A DNA stretch of 64,000 nucleotides from Planktothrix rubescens CCAP 1459/22 (GTDB lineage Bacteria > Cyanobacteriota > Cyanobacteriia > Cyanobacteriales > Microcoleaceae), in contig LR882958.1 in NCBI GenBank assembly GCA_904830895.1, positions 1 through 64,000 on the forward strand, in the 5' to 3' direction. The stretch's first letter is position 1; every line of letters begins with the position of its first letter. A model generated the notes under the pieces. That model saw only the letters and a list, made by a program, of their open reading frames with translations. It searched no databases and was not told the DNA's origin. Below are positions 37,537 through 46,920 of the stretch, piece by piece. The position numbers were made by a program, and so were the translations under genes.

Positions 37537-37767
37537 ATGGCTATGTCTTCCATAGAAATTACACAGGCAATTTCACAAATTTCGGAATTATTTGATTTAG
37601 CTTTAAATGGAGAAGAAATTATTATTACAGAAAATAAAAAACCTTTGTTGAAATTGGTTTTATTTCGGCAAAAACAATCTCAACGTCCGGCTTTATTTGG
37701 AACAGATAAAGGAATTATTTCTATTACTGATGATTTTGATGATCCTTTAGAAGAATTTCAAGATTAG
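37537..37767 (+). CDS. vapB: Phd/YefM-type antitoxin
   Basis: 76 residues with the N-terminal DNA-binding motif ISELFDLALNGEEIIITENK and KPLLKLVLF. The C-terminal acidic tail (GIISITDDFDDPLEEFQD) wraps the toxin in this family. The toxin gene follows after 2 bp. Confidence 0.85.
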   Translation: MAMSSIEITQAISQISELFDLALNGEEIIITENKKPLLKLVLFRQKQSQRPALFGTDKGIISITDDFDDPLEEFQD

Positions 37768-37769
37768 AA

Positions 37770-38156
37770 ATGCAAGTTTTATTAGATACTCATGCACTGA
37801 TTTGGTTTTTCTCAGGGAATGAAAAACTCAATGGGACGGCGCGAAATTTAATTGAAGATATAAACAACATCAAATATATTAGTGTGGCAAGCGTTTGGGA
37901 GATGGCAATTAAGCAAAGTCAAGGAAAACTAACTTTATCGGTATCATTAGAGCACTATATAGCAGAAAAACTCCAGCTAGAAGATTTTAATTTACTACAA
38001 ATTAAACTGAGTCATTTAAACTTGGTTTGTCAATTACCTTTTTATCATAAAGATCCCTTTGATCGATTGTTAATTGCACAAAGTATCGTTGAAAATATTT
38101 ATATTATTAGTCAAGATTCTATATTTAATTTATACTCAATTCACAGAATAGAGTAA
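37770..38156 (+). CDS. vapC: PIN-domain toxin (VapC family)
   Basis: 128 residues. PIN residues: D6 in LLDTHALIWF, E in SVASVWEMAIKQS, D in HKDPFDRLLIAQS and D in IISQDSIFNLY. This is the HALIW type usually paired with Phd-like antitoxins, as here. It acts as a ribonuclease that inhibits translation when free. Complete. Confidence 0.92.
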   Translation: MQVLLDTHALIWFFSGNEKLNGTARNLIEDINNIKYISVASVWEMAIKQSQGKLTLSVSLEHYIAEKLQLEDFNLLQIKLSHLNLVCQLPFYHKDPFDRLLIAQSIVENIYIISQDSIFNLYSIHRIE

Positions 38157-38225
38157 GTGTTTGTGCATAGTGATCGCTCCGTTTCATTCTACTCTTATTT
38201 CTAAGTAGAAGTACGGGAGATCGGA

Positions 38226-38318
38226 TTAATTTAACCACCAGAAACCCTCAGAAACCGGGTTTCTTCAACTATCTTTTGATGATTCAACAAAGCTGATGAC
38301 AGAAACCCGGTTTCTGCC
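38226..38318. repeat. Inverted repeat with AGAAACCGGGTTTCT palindromes
   Basis: Two near-palindromes (about 38251-38266 and 38298-38316) are themselves inverted copies and can form a long hairpin. It lies in the 312-bp gap upstream of the kinase gene, which otherwise shows only AT-rich promoter-like sequence. Confidence 0.6.
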
Positions 38319-38468
38319 TTAAAAACCTTTATAAGTGGGTTTCCTGGCGTTAGTGGGACTAGGACTATTTAGTTGACTTGTACCACACACCGACTAAAAT
38401 ACTACTTTAACGATTATAATTAACCTGGGATTGCTATATTTTTGACATCAACTCAAAAAATCCTGAAT

Positions 38469-40502
38469 ATGAATATCTATTGCACTCGTCCCGGTTGCCC
38501 TAACCCTCATAACCATTTCCCCGACTTCCAATATAATATAACCCCAGAAAGGCAACTGTTTTGTCGTACTTGTGGGATGCCCTTAATCTTAACTGCAAAG
38601 GGACGACATTATCAACCCTTCCAAGCCTTGGGAAAAGGAGGATTTGGAGCCACTTTTGTATCCGTTGATTTAGATTCAATTAATCAACGGTACTGTGTAG
38701 TAAAGCGATTAGAAATTCAACCGCGTTACACACCGAAAGAGGTTGAAGGTATTAAAAAAGCTTTTGAACGGGAAGCTAAAGCTTTGGCAGAATTACATGG
38801 AAATCACCTGCAAATTCCTGACCTCTACGATTATTTTATCTTAACAGCACCCCAATTTAATTCCTATATTTCACAAGATTGCAATTATTTAGTTCAACAA
38901 TATATTAAAGGTCAAGATTTAAGTCAGGAATTAGAGAAACAAGGTCGTTTTTCAGAAACCCAGATTTTAGAAATCTTGGAGCAAATTTTACCGACATTAG
39001 AGTTTATTCACGATCAAAAAATGATTCACCGGGATATTAAACCGAGTAATATTATTCGCCGTCAGGATAATCAAAAGCTTTATTTAATTGATTTTGGTGC
39101 AGTTAAACAAGTCACCCGAGGAGTAATATCTCCAGAAAAATCTCTAGTGTTTGGGTGTGAGGGATATGCGCCACCAGAACAAAAACCTGGACAACAAGTT
39201 TATCCATCCAGTGATTTATACGCACTGGCGGCTTCTTGTGTTCAATTACTGACTAATCAACATCCACAAAATTTACGCGATACTTATACTCTCAAATGGA
39301 ATTGGAGATCTATATCTCCTGGCGTTAATCAGGATTTAGCTAATATTTTAGATAAAATGCTCAAACCTGATCCTAGTCATCGGTTTCAGTCGGCAAGGGA
39401 TGTGATAACTGCTCTAAATAATAAAAATCAGGCTCCAACACCTAATGGTTATTCTAGGAATAAGAATGCTAAGACAACAAGAATTATCAGTCAATCCCAA
39501 CCTCGAACTTTATTAATTTTAGCAATTGTTTTAACAATTATTGTAATTGTAATTACTCAAATAACACCGCCACCCACAACAACATCCCCCAACCCCGCAG
39601 CCCAAATTTCCTGGCAAAACCCCACCCTGGTTTCGAGTCTCAACGGACATTCAGATGATGTCGAGTTTGTAGCCTTCAGTCCCGATGGTCGGACGTTAGC
39701 CAGTGGGAGTTCGGACACGACGATTAAATTGTGGGATGTGCAGAGCCAAGAGCAAATTGCTACTCTCACCGGACATTCAGGATCTGTCTACTCTGTAGCC
39801 TTTAGTCCCGATGGTCGGAGGTTAGCCAGTGGGGGTGAGGACAAGACGATTAAATTGTGGGATGTGCAGAGCCAACGGCAAATTGCTACTCTCACCGGAC
39901 ATTCAAGTTGGGTCAACTCTGTAGCCTTCAGTCCCGATGGTCGGATGTTAGCTAGTGGGAGTGTGGACGGGACGATTAAATTGTGGGATGTGCAGAGCCA
40001 ACGGCAAATTGCTACTCTCACCGGACATTCAGATGTAGTCTGGTCTGTAGCCTTCAGTCCCGATGGTCGGACGTTAGCCAGTGGGGGTGGGGACAACACG
40101 ATTAAATTGTGGGATGTGCAGAAGCAACAGCAAATTGCTACTCTCACCGGACATTCAGATTTTGTCGGGTCTGTAGCCTTCAGTCCCGATGGTCGGACAT
40201 TAGCCAGTGGGAGTGATGACACGACGATTAAATTGTGGGATGTGCAGGGCCAAGGGCAAATTGCTACTCTCACCGGACATTCACATTTTGTCAGGTCTGT
40301 AGCCTTCAGTCCCGATGGTCGGACATTAGCCAGTGGGAGTTTGGACACGACGATTAAATTGTGGGATGTGCAGAGCCAAGGGCAAATTGCCACTCTCACC
40401 GGACATTCAGATGTAGTCTATTCTGTAGCCTTCAGTCCCGATGGTCGGACATTAGCCAGTGGGAGTTGGGACACCACGATTAAATTGTGGAAAAGACAGT
40501 AG
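38469..40502 (+). CDS. Serine/threonine protein kinase with seven WD40 repeats
   Basis: 677 residues from ATG 38469 (MNIYCTRPGCPNPHN); an upstream TTG is less likely. An N-terminal zinc ribbon (two CxxC-like pairs ending CRTCGMPL) precedes a Hanks-type kinase: GKGGFGATF loop, VVKRLE lysine, HRDIKPSNI catalytic loop and IDFGAVK. A membrane helix (TLLILAIVLTIIVIVITQI) separates it from seven WD40 repeats of 42 residues. Each reads GHSxxVxSVAFSPDGRTLAS then TIKLWDV, nearly identical at DNA level. The cytoplasmic kinase is thus tied to an external seven-bladed propeller sensor. No operon partner. Confidence 0.95.
   Translation: MNIYCTRPGCPNPHNHFPDFQYNITPERQLFCRTCGMPLILTAKGRHYQPFQALGKGGFGATFVSVDLDSINQRYCVVKRLEIQPRYTPKEVEGIKKAFEREAKALAELHGNHLQIPDLYDYFILTAPQFNSYISQDCNYLVQQYIKGQDLSQELEKQGRFSETQILEILEQILPTLEFIHDQKMIHRDIKPSNIIRRQDNQKLYLIDFGAVKQVTRGVISPEKSLVFGCEGYAPPEQKPGQQVYPSSDLYALAASCVQLLTNQHPQNLRDTYTLKWNWRSISPGVNQDLANILDKMLKPDPSHRFQSARDVITALNNKNQAPTPNGYSRNKNAKTTRIISQSQPRTLLILAIVLTIIVIVITQITPPPTTTSPNPAAQISWQNPTLVSSLNGHSDDVEFVAFSPDGRTLASGSSDTTIKLWDVQSQEQIATLTGHSGSVYSVAFSPDGRRLASGGEDKTIKLWDVQSQRQIATLTGHSSWVNSVAFSPDGRMLASGSVDGTIKLWDVQSQRQIATLTGHSDVVWSVAFSPDGRTLASGGGDNTIKLWDVQKQQQIATLTGHSDFVGSVAFSPDGRTLASGSDDTTIKLWDVQGQGQIATLTGHSHFVRSVAFSPDGRTLASGSLDTTIKLWDVQSQGQIATLTGHSDVVYSVAFSPDGRTLASGSWDTTIKLWKRQ
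39640..40500 (+). repeat. Seven 126-bp tandem repeats encoding the WD40 propeller
   Basis: GGACATTCA recurs at 39645, 39771, 39897, 40023, 40149, 40275 and 40401, a strict 126-bp period. Most bases are identical between units. Differences cluster in the codons just after GHS and in the three codons before the D-T-T-I-K-L-W strand. Confidence 0.95.
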
Positions 40503-40510
40503 GGGTAGAT

Positions 40511-40981
40511 TTATTTACTTTGAATTTCCTTAATTTTCCAGGCATTCGGGTCAATGGGTGCGGTATAACCTTGACTCACCGCCCAAGCACAAAAACCTCC
40601 ATATTGAGGAACGTATTTTTCAGGATTTTGAACAAATAAATCTCGATTTTCTGCCGTAGAAAATTGCCAATTAACATTCCCCCATTGATAATTAAAGTTA
40701 GGATTCCCCGGAATCGCTTGCTCTTGTTGAAAATAGGCAACAACATCAAACCCTTTCAAAGCTATGGAATTTTCGGCATAAAATACTCCCGAAATCCGAT
40801 CAGATGGCGTAGAATTTGGAGTATTTTGGGGTGGGGGTGGGGTTAAATTAGAATTTGAATTAACCGCAGGTTGAGGACTGGAAATAACAGTTTCCACGTT
40901 AAGATTAGAACTACAACTAACTGTTAATCCCAGTATTAATATTGAAGATGTGATTAAAATTGTAAGAGTTGGGTAATTCAT
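40511..40981 (-). CDS. YHS-domain lipoprotein
   Basis: 156 residues. A lipoprotein signal peptide with lipobox (ILILGLTVSC) gives an N-terminal Cys. A Pro/Asn/Ser-rich linker follows, then a YHS domain: LKGFDVVAYFQQEQAIPGNP, WGNVNWQFSTAENRDLF and PEKYVPQYGGFCAWAVSQGY. YHS domains of this kind are linked to metal handling in the periplasm. Convergent with the kinase gene, 8 bp apart. Confidence 0.85.
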   Translation of the reverse strand: MNYPTLTILITSSILILGLTVSCSSNLNVETVISSPQPAVNSNSNLTPPPPQNTPNSTPSDRISGVFYAENSIALKGFDVVAYFQQEQAIPGNPNFNYQWGNVNWQFSTAENRDLFVQNPEKYVPQYGGFCAWAVSQGYTAPIDPNAWKIKEIQSK

Positions 40982-41049
40982 CGTTTTATTAATTAGAAAT
41001 TTATTGGTGTTAACTTAAGTCATAATGCCCTGAACGCGCATTTCGGGCT

Positions 41050-41077
41050 GTAGAGACGTTGCATACAACATCTCTAC
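41050..41077. repeat. GTAGAGACGTTG palindrome, second copy
   Basis: 28 bp, with one mismatch to perfect symmetry. It matches 2846-2873 except for two bases. It lies 69 bp upstream of the YHS gene start and 101 bp beyond the stop of the FHA gene. Confidence 0.6.
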
Positions 41078-41177
41078 TTTTTTAACCCTTTTTAACTGGT
41101 TTGAGCTTTTAGCCCGAAATTTATTTCCGGGCGCTGTGTGACTGGGGTTGAGTGCAATAAAACCCAACCTACGTTGG

Positions 41178-43304
41178 TTAAATTGGCCATTTTCCCATCC
41201 ATTCTCCCCCCCGAAACCGCCAACGGGGAAATAATAACCGCATCATCACCCAAGCGGATAAATAAACCGCCAACCACACTAAACCATAATTTTTAATGAA
41301 AGTAATTAAATCAAATTCAGTTTTAGGAATATTGGGTAAACCGATATTTGCAATTAATAAAGCTAAAACTAATCCCTCCACAACTCCGGCATAAAATTGG
41401 AATATTCCTGGCCAATCATGATCCCAAAAATATTTTTGCAGAAAATCATATAATACATCCCAAGCTATTCCCAATAAACCCACATAAAACACAATCCAAA
41501 AATAAACAAAATCAGACTTAACGCCTAAATATCCCCAAGAAAAAGGCAAAGAAACTAAAATTCCCACCGTTGCTAATAGAAAAATTCGCGTTTGCCAGCG
41601 TCCGAATAAAGTTGGAGTCATGATCATTAATAATACAGTGATCTCAAGTTCTAAACCTTGATTATTGCGTTCTAATTTTTTCACTAAACCATAACAAATT
41701 TTATACCAATTTTGGGATTTTCCTTGCTCAACAATGCGTCGCCATTTCTTCCGACTAGCTGTTGTTGTTCCACCCCAAGCCTGCAATAATTCCCGTCGTA
41801 GTAAGGGATCTGCCGCCTCTAACATAGCCCGCATATCACCGCCCCAAGTCCCTTTAGGCCAGTTAAAAGGTTGAAATTCCCAATCATTATCAACCTGGCG
41901 TTGGGCTGACTCAAATCGGTTGCCCTTGCGAGGTTCTCGGTTTAAATGAATTACTTTAATATCAGGCTGGATTTTATGGGCTTCATACAACCGTTCAAAT
42001 ATTTGTGATGCCACAATTCCCGATCCTCGAATCACAACCGTGCCGCCATATTTTTCTAACTTCTGATAAATATAATCATGGGATTCATAACCTTGAACCA
42101 CTGTTTTTTCCTTTCCAGATTCTTCAGGATATTCTCGACGATATTGTTCCAGATCAGTTAACAGTTTAATGGCTGGATAACCCGTACTGAGATGAACATA
42201 TTTAGCCAATAAAAATTGGTAATTATCCTGACCCGATGACGAGCTACAATAGGCAATACAATAGCGACCATCTTCTGTTTTCCGAATGCTGCGAATACTA
42301 CCATATTCAAGCATTTTATCCCAACTAATGCGATCGCCTTCTCGATCCATTGACTCAAATACATCTTTAGCACGAGGAGTATAGGTATCTGCATAAATAG
42401 GTTCAGCAAAAATCTGCCACAAAAATCCTAATGCTGCACCAGCTTGTCCAGAAAAAACGGCTTTCCAGGCATCTCTTAGGGCGTATCCCGGCCATCCCCA
42501 AATATTATCAGGACAGGAATCCGACCCAGAACGAATCCGTTTATATCGAGGAATTTGGCAATTGCGAAGTAAGGTTTCATAGCGTTTATAAGGTTTATCT
42601 TGAATGCTCAAAACCTTAATATTTTCCGGTTTAACTCCAGCAATTCTCAGCATATCAACCCAGACAAAACTGCCCATTCCTCCCCCACAAGCAACATATT
42701 CTGTTTCCCGGCATGGAATTCGACTATTACTAATTTTATCAACGGAAACCCGTTCTTCATTCCAAAAATCGAGAGTATCAGGAAAACTGCGAGGTTGACC
42801 CGATACCGCCGGGCTGGTTTGCGGTTCTAAAATACCCGTATAGGGGTTAAAGGCGATAGAAGATTGAGGACTCCCTGACTGCCGGACATTCGATGCTGAA
42901 ACTACCTGAGATTGGGGATTAAAAATCGTTGAAGTGCTTTGAATTACAACGGTCGCATTGGGATCTCCAGGTGGGATGAGAATAACCGTAATCGTGTAGT
43001 TTCCGATTCTGAGTATATCTCCATTTTTTAACGGGCGTCGTTCTTTCCGCAGCTTTTTATCGTTGAGTTCAGTGCCATTGGCACTTTTATCCTCAAGATA
43101 AAGTACACCATTTTCTAAGGTAATCTGAGCATGAAACCTAGAAACCTGCTGAGTAGAATCTAATAAAACCACAGGAGAAACCGTTTCGCCATTCAGGTTG
43201 GCGGGAAGTTGACTGAGATCTCGTCCTATCCCCACGGGTAGGTTGAAAACCTGTTCTTCCTGCTCCCCGGTAACGGTGTTTTCCGAAATGAGTTTGATTT
43301 GCAT
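41178..43304 (-). CDS. FHA domain protein fused to an oxidoreductase-like and a membrane region
   Basis: 708 residues from ATG 43304, with GGAGG 9 bp upstream. The FHA domain (residues 1-110) has PVGIGRDLSQLP, VSRFHAQITLENG and EDKSANGTELNDKKL, so it binds phosphothreonine. Residues 190-500 look like a nucleotide-binding oxidoreductase (EYVACGGGMGSFVWVDML, then KYGGTVVIRGSGIVASQIFE). From about residue 545 (MIMTPTLFGRWQTRIFLL) the sequence becomes a membrane protein with about five helices that resembles a separate small cyanobacterial gene. The oxidoreductase stops abruptly at KKLERNNQGLE, so the product looks like a deletion-made fusion. Confidence 0.75.
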   Translation of the reverse strand: MQIKLISENTVTGEQEEQVFNLPVGIGRDLSQLPANLNGETVSPVVLLDSTQQVSRFHAQITLENGVLYLEDKSANGTELNDKKLRKERRPLKNGDILRIGNYTITVILIPPGDPNATVVIQSTSTIFNPQSQVVSASNVRQSGSPQSSIAFNPYTGILEPQTSPAVSGQPRSFPDTLDFWNEERVSVDKISNSRIPCRETEYVACGGGMGSFVWVDMLRIAGVKPENIKVLSIQDKPYKRYETLLRNCQIPRYKRIRSGSDSCPDNIWGWPGYALRDAWKAVFSGQAGAALGFLWQIFAEPIYADTYTPRAKDVFESMDREGDRISWDKMLEYGSIRSIRKTEDGRYCIAYCSSSSGQDNYQFLLAKYVHLSTGYPAIKLLTDLEQYRREYPEESGKEKTVVQGYESHDYIYQKLEKYGGTVVIRGSGIVASQIFERLYEAHKIQPDIKVIHLNREPRKGNRFESAQRQVDNDWEFQPFNWPKGTWGGDMRAMLEAADPLLRRELLQAWGGTTTASRKKWRRIVEQGKSQNWYKICYGLVKKLERNNQGLELEITVLLMIMTPTLFGRWQTRIFLLATVGILVSLPFSWGYLGVKSDFVYFWIVFYVGLLGIAWDVLYDFLQKYFWDHDWPGIFQFYAGVVEGLVLALLIANIGLPNIPKTEFDLITFIKNYGLVWLAVYLSAWVMMRLLFPRWRFRGGEWMGKWPI

Positions 43305-43429
43305 AAATTTGATCCTCCAATCTACACGCTCACGTCTGATTATTTTACTGTGAAATTTCTGAACCGACTGGACTTTAAAAAACAATTAAATCTAAAATCA
43401 ATACAAAGTCAATAGGATTTGAGATAAGT

Positions 43430-45031
43430 TCATTTCTGAATCATTAATTGATAGCCTTGATGGATGATTTTTACAGGCTCAGAGATGGTTTTCAGAAATT
43501 GATCAATTCCTTTACGAGTATCTTCTTCCGGGTGTTCAGGATCTCGATATTCATAATCATCAAAAATCATAATTCCTCCCGGTTTTAGTAAATTCCAAGA
43601 TAGTAACGCATCCTGTAAGACCACCGAAGCTAAATGACAGCCATCAATATAAACAAAATTGTAGGTATTAGGAATAAGAGTTGATAATATTTCTTGGGAA
43701 TATCCTTCTAATTTGGTTACTTTTTCAGCTACTCCGGTTTTAGCAATATTCCCATCAAATTCTGGCTTAAAACTTAAATCAATACAGGTTATTTTTGCCG
43801 TAGGATGGGTTAAAATATGATCCAGTAACCAACAAGCCGACATCCCTTGAAAACTACCAATTTCTAAGCCTTGAATTTCAGGAATACTCGCGAAAGAATA
43901 TAATGCTTTTTCCCAATTGAGAATATTAACACTAAACCAATCTTTGGTAAAATGATAATCTTTCTCCAAACTAGCATTCCATCCCCTTAAGTAATGGGAT
44001 TTTTGATGGGCTTGGATGGCGGTTTCTAATTCCCCAATTTCCGATACAAAGTTCCCTAAATGGGTATGAGCATGGGGTAAATTAGGACTTAATAGGAGGG
44101 CTTTTTGAGAAGCTGCGATCGCTTCTTCCCATTGTTTTTTATAACTATAAGCTCGACTTAAAGATAAATAGATAAATGGATTTTTATCTTCTACTTTCAG
44201 CGCATCTTGATAATAAGCGATCGCTTCATCCCATTGTTGTAATTTAAACTTAATTTCCGCAATTTGAAAATGGGGTAAATAGGCGGTCGGATTTAATTCT
44301 ATCACTCGCTGATAACAATGAATTGCATTTTCCCATTTTCCTAATTGTTTATGAGCATTCGCCAAACCCATATAGGAATTAAATAGTTGATCATTCCTTT
44401 CCACCGCTTGACTATAAAATTGAACAGCATTCTCCCACTGTTGGAGTTGCATATAAACTTCTCCTAAGTTATGATAGGGTTCATAAGCATTAGGGTTAGC
44501 CTGAATAGCATTCTGATAACAAAAAATTGCGGGATTAATTTTCTGTTTTTGAAATAGTCTATTTCCCAAGTTCAAATATTCAGTAAATGTCCCTAAACTT
44601 GGTTCTAAATGTAAGGCTTTATACCAGAGTTCATCTCCGTCATCCTGTTGATCAATTTGGATCAAAACCTTGGCTAAATTTCGATAATTCACCGCCAGAT
44701 TAGGATTATATTCAATTGCTTTTCGATAATTGAAAATTGCCGTTTCCCAGTCTTGTTTTTGACTATAAACATCTCCTAAATTTCCATAAACTTCGGCATA
44801 ATTAGGCTGTAATTTCAGGGCTTTTTGATACCAAAATTCCGCCTGTTCAAAATCCTCTTGAATTTGCCAAATTACCCCTAAAGTTTTAGAAATTGGTGCA
44901 TATTCTGGATCTAAATTAAGAGCCGCTAAACAAATAGAAAGTGCTTGATCAACCTGTTGATGAGCTAAATGATAATTAGCCTGTTGATACAAATATTTAA
45001 CAAAATTCTTTGAATTTAAAGATGAGTCCAT
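43430..45031 (-). CDS. TPR protein with C-terminal class I methyltransferase
   Basis: 533 residues from ATG 45031 (MDSSLNSKNF); a TTG six codons upstream is possible. About ten TPR units fill residues 10-340 (for example YAEVYGNLGDVYSQKQDWET). A Methyltransf_24-type domain follows: GLEIGSFQGMSACWLLDHIL (SAM loop), KITCIDLSF, YNFVYIDGCHLASVVLQDAL and LLKPGGIMIFDDYEYRDPEH. Such fusions often modify glycans or peptides, but the substrate is unknown here. Confidence 0.87.
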   Translation of the reverse strand: MDSSLNSKNFVKYLYQQANYHLAHQQVDQALSICLAALNLDPEYAPISKTLGVIWQIQEDFEQAEFWYQKALKLQPNYAEVYGNLGDVYSQKQDWETAIFNYRKAIEYNPNLAVNYRNLAKVLIQIDQQDDGDELWYKALHLEPSLGTFTEYLNLGNRLFQKQKINPAIFCYQNAIQANPNAYEPYHNLGEVYMQLQQWENAVQFYSQAVERNDQLFNSYMGLANAHKQLGKWENAIHCYQRVIELNPTAYLPHFQIAEIKFKLQQWDEAIAYYQDALKVEDKNPFIYLSLSRAYSYKKQWEEAIAASQKALLLSPNLPHAHTHLGNFVSEIGELETAIQAHQKSHYLRGWNASLEKDYHFTKDWFSVNILNWEKALYSFASIPEIQGLEIGSFQGMSACWLLDHILTHPTAKITCIDLSFKPEFDGNIAKTGVAEKVTKLEGYSQEILSTLIPNTYNFVYIDGCHLASVVLQDALLSWNLLKPGGIMIFDDYEYRDPEHPEEDTRKGIDQFLKTISEPVKIIHQGYQLMIQK

Positions 45032-45116
45032 GGGGTCAGTTTTAGTCAAGGTGTTGAGGGTTTAGGTTGACAGTTATTAGGTTAACCATCAACTGAAACC
45101 GCCATCTATTTTTTAA

Positions 45117-45758
45117 TCAACCTAAACGGTGATTACTTTCCATTTGAACAGTGCTTTCTTCAGGAGAAGGTGAAGTTAATAAAGGACTATTTTTCGGTTT
45201 TAATACCGCTTGAATGGTTCTTAAAAAACGATTGGGTTTAGGTACTTGACCATTTAATAATTGACGTTCTTTTACTTTTTTCGCCAAATTACGCATCACG
45301 GATAAATCCAATTCATCAATGAAATGATCCGCAATTCTTTCCCCCATGAATTCAATCGCTTCAGAATACTGTTCCATCAAAGATTCTACGGCTTGGGAAG
45401 CATCCGTTGTGATCTGATCAGAAACGGGATTTTGATCAATAATAGGTGGTTGAACTTCTACGGTAGTTTGGACTCGATTTAGGCGATGATTTAAGAAACT
45501 TTGATATTCGTCAACGGTCATCCCCAAATTATAAATATGATGATGAACATGATCAATTAAGTCAACTTCCGCCGGGACAAATAGATCATTTTGTTGACAA
45601 ATTCCATGCAAACTCGCCCAAGTTTTGAGGGTATTAGCATCATGGAGTTGATAGCGGTCTAACAGTTGAGTGGTTGTCATATTGGTTTCGGGAGTTGGCT
45701 TAAAATCACTCATGGATTCATCCTCATTTACAGCTATATCTGACAGTTTGTTTAACAC
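45117..45758 (-). CDS. Hypothetical protein with an HTH-like segment
   Basis: 213 residues, not recognised. TTTQLLDRYQLHDANTLKTW resembles a MerR- or excisionase-type helix-turn-helix. The remainder is helical (SLMEQYSEAIEFMGERIADH) and ends in a Pro/Ser-rich tail. An internal ATG at 45713 (MSDFKPTPETN) is an alternative start. It lies 85 bp upstream of the methyltransferase on the same strand and may share its transcript. Confidence 0.6.
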   Translation of the reverse strand: MLNKLSDIAVNEDESMSDFKPTPETNMTTTQLLDRYQLHDANTLKTWASLHGICQQNDLFVPAEVDLIDHVHHHIYNLGMTVDEYQSFLNHRLNRVQTTVEVQPPIIDQNPVSDQITTDASQAVESLMEQYSEAIEFMGERIADHFIDELDLSVMRNLAKKVKERQLLNGQVPKPNRFLRTIQAVLKPKNSPLLTSPSPEESTVQMESNHRLG

Positions 45759-46115
45759 TTTTAATTACATTTAATTTAGCATAATAAGTACCAAAAAACC
45801 AAATATTTTGATCTGATTTTCCCTGAGATGTTCAAGGATATAGCAATGAGCAGGTTATTGTTCACAACAACTTCCGTGTCTTTGTGTCTTTGTGGTTAAA
45901 TTAAGTCTTACCGTTGTCAACATAGCCACAATAACTGCTATAGCATCCCGTTGAGTCAATTACCTAAAATTATCACCTCAACTTTTGTATTATCACCGAT
46001 TTTGGCAAAATTGTATCCGGTTTTCTTTCCCCTTCCCATTTCCTAAAACTTTGGATAAAATTATCCATAATCGGGATCACACCAATTTGCCATTATTGAA
46101 ATCCAACCCTTTGCT
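45759..46115. other. Intergenic region, no gene seen
   Basis: 357 bp between divergent genes. It contains one arm of the GTGTCTTTGTGGTTAAATTA repeat (about 45879-45903; partner arms at 36717-36823) and otherwise unremarkable AT-rich sequence with presumed promoters. Confidence 0.5.
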
Positions 46116-46385
46116 ATGCCAATCTACGATTATTTCTGTCCCAGCAACAACCAAACCATAGAAGTGATGCACTCCTATACCCACGAGATTACCACCTGGG
46201 GCGAGGTTTGTCAGTTAGCTAACTGTGACCTCGGAGATACTCCTAAAGATGCTCTAGTTCGTCGGGTGGTGAGTGCGCCGATGCTATCTATTCCTACTTC
46301 TAATGCTGATTACAAAAACGCCGGATTTACGAAGTTAGTCAAACGAGATCAAGGAGTTTATGAAAATGTCACGGATTCGGATTAA
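46116..46385 (+). CDS. FmdB-like small protein with a degenerate zinc ribbon
   Basis: 89 residues. The opening MPIYDYFCPSNNQTIEVMHS matches FmdB-type putative regulatory proteins. The usual two CxxC pairs are incomplete: only C8, C33 and C38 remain, so metal binding is doubtful. The C-terminus (NAGFTKLVKRDQGVYENVTD) fits the family. Its end overlaps the convergent gene by 17 bp. Confidence 0.7.
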   Translation: MPIYDYFCPSNNQTIEVMHSYTHEITTWGEVCQLANCDLGDTPKDALVRRVVSAPMLSIPTSNADYKNAGFTKLVKRDQGVYENVTDSD

Positions 46386-46920
46386 CTGAACTAGATTGAT
46401 GTTTAGCTTTTTCTTTTTTTGGATCACCCATAAATCCCTTTAACTTCTGGTGAAAATCAGGATGTTTTAGGGATAATTTATCTGTTTCATTTGGTTCTAA
46501 TCCATGGCTTTCTGGGGTTTTATCTGTTATTAATGTATCTTTGTTTTGACTTTCTGATAACAAGTTTTGGGGAAACCTATTACAAATTAAACGTTCAAAT
46601 TCTGAAGTAAAATGATAAATTTTTTTCCCTCGCCGTTGCCAAGATATTAAGATATATTCCACAGAAATCGCTTTATAGCGTCCCTGATATAAAGATTCCA
46701 AAATAGCGGGTAGAAACCAATCTGGATCATATTGTTTTTCCCAGCGCTTAATAATTTGTTCTGGGGTCTGGTCTGCTAATTCAAAACCATAATATTTGAG
46801 CAGATCAGAGGGATTTACCGAACTAGAAATGCTCCAAGGATCTTCCCGAGTCGCTGCTGCGAGATATTTACGGGGTTCTTCATCGTTAAAAGGAAATTCT
46901 AAAGCAAACAGAAAAATCAC
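46369..46920 (-). CDS. Conserved cyanobacterial hypothetical protein with an unusual start
   Basis: About 180 residues: EEPRKYLAAATREDPWSISS, then YDPDWFLPAILESLYQGRYK and ISVEYILISWQRRGK, then FTSEFERLICNRFP and a polar tail. Function unknown. The start is odd. The GTG at 46920 overlaps a perfect Shine-Dalgarno AAGGAGGTGA. A CTG at 46911 lies 8 bp behind that site and may be the real start; no ATG is available nearby. Confidence 0.7.
   Translation of the reverse strand: MIFLFALEFPFNDEEPRKYLAAATREDPWSISSSVNPSDLLKYYGFELADQTPEQIIKRWEKQYDPDWFLPAILESLYQGRYKAISVEYILISWQRRGKKIYHFTSEFERLICNRFPQNLLSESQNKDTLITDKTPESHGLEPNETDKLSLKHPDFHQKLKGFMGDPKKEKAKHQSSSVNPNP

Noticed and set aside
39788-40399. A 203-codon open frame on the minus strand inside the kinase gene
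   Set aside because: It is the antisense of the 126-bp WD40 repeats and just repeats the same word (VAICxWxCTSHNLIV); no start signal or family.
39640-40500. Regular direct repeats that might suggest a CRISPR array
   Set aside because: The 126-bp units are contiguous coding WD40 repeats with no spacers.
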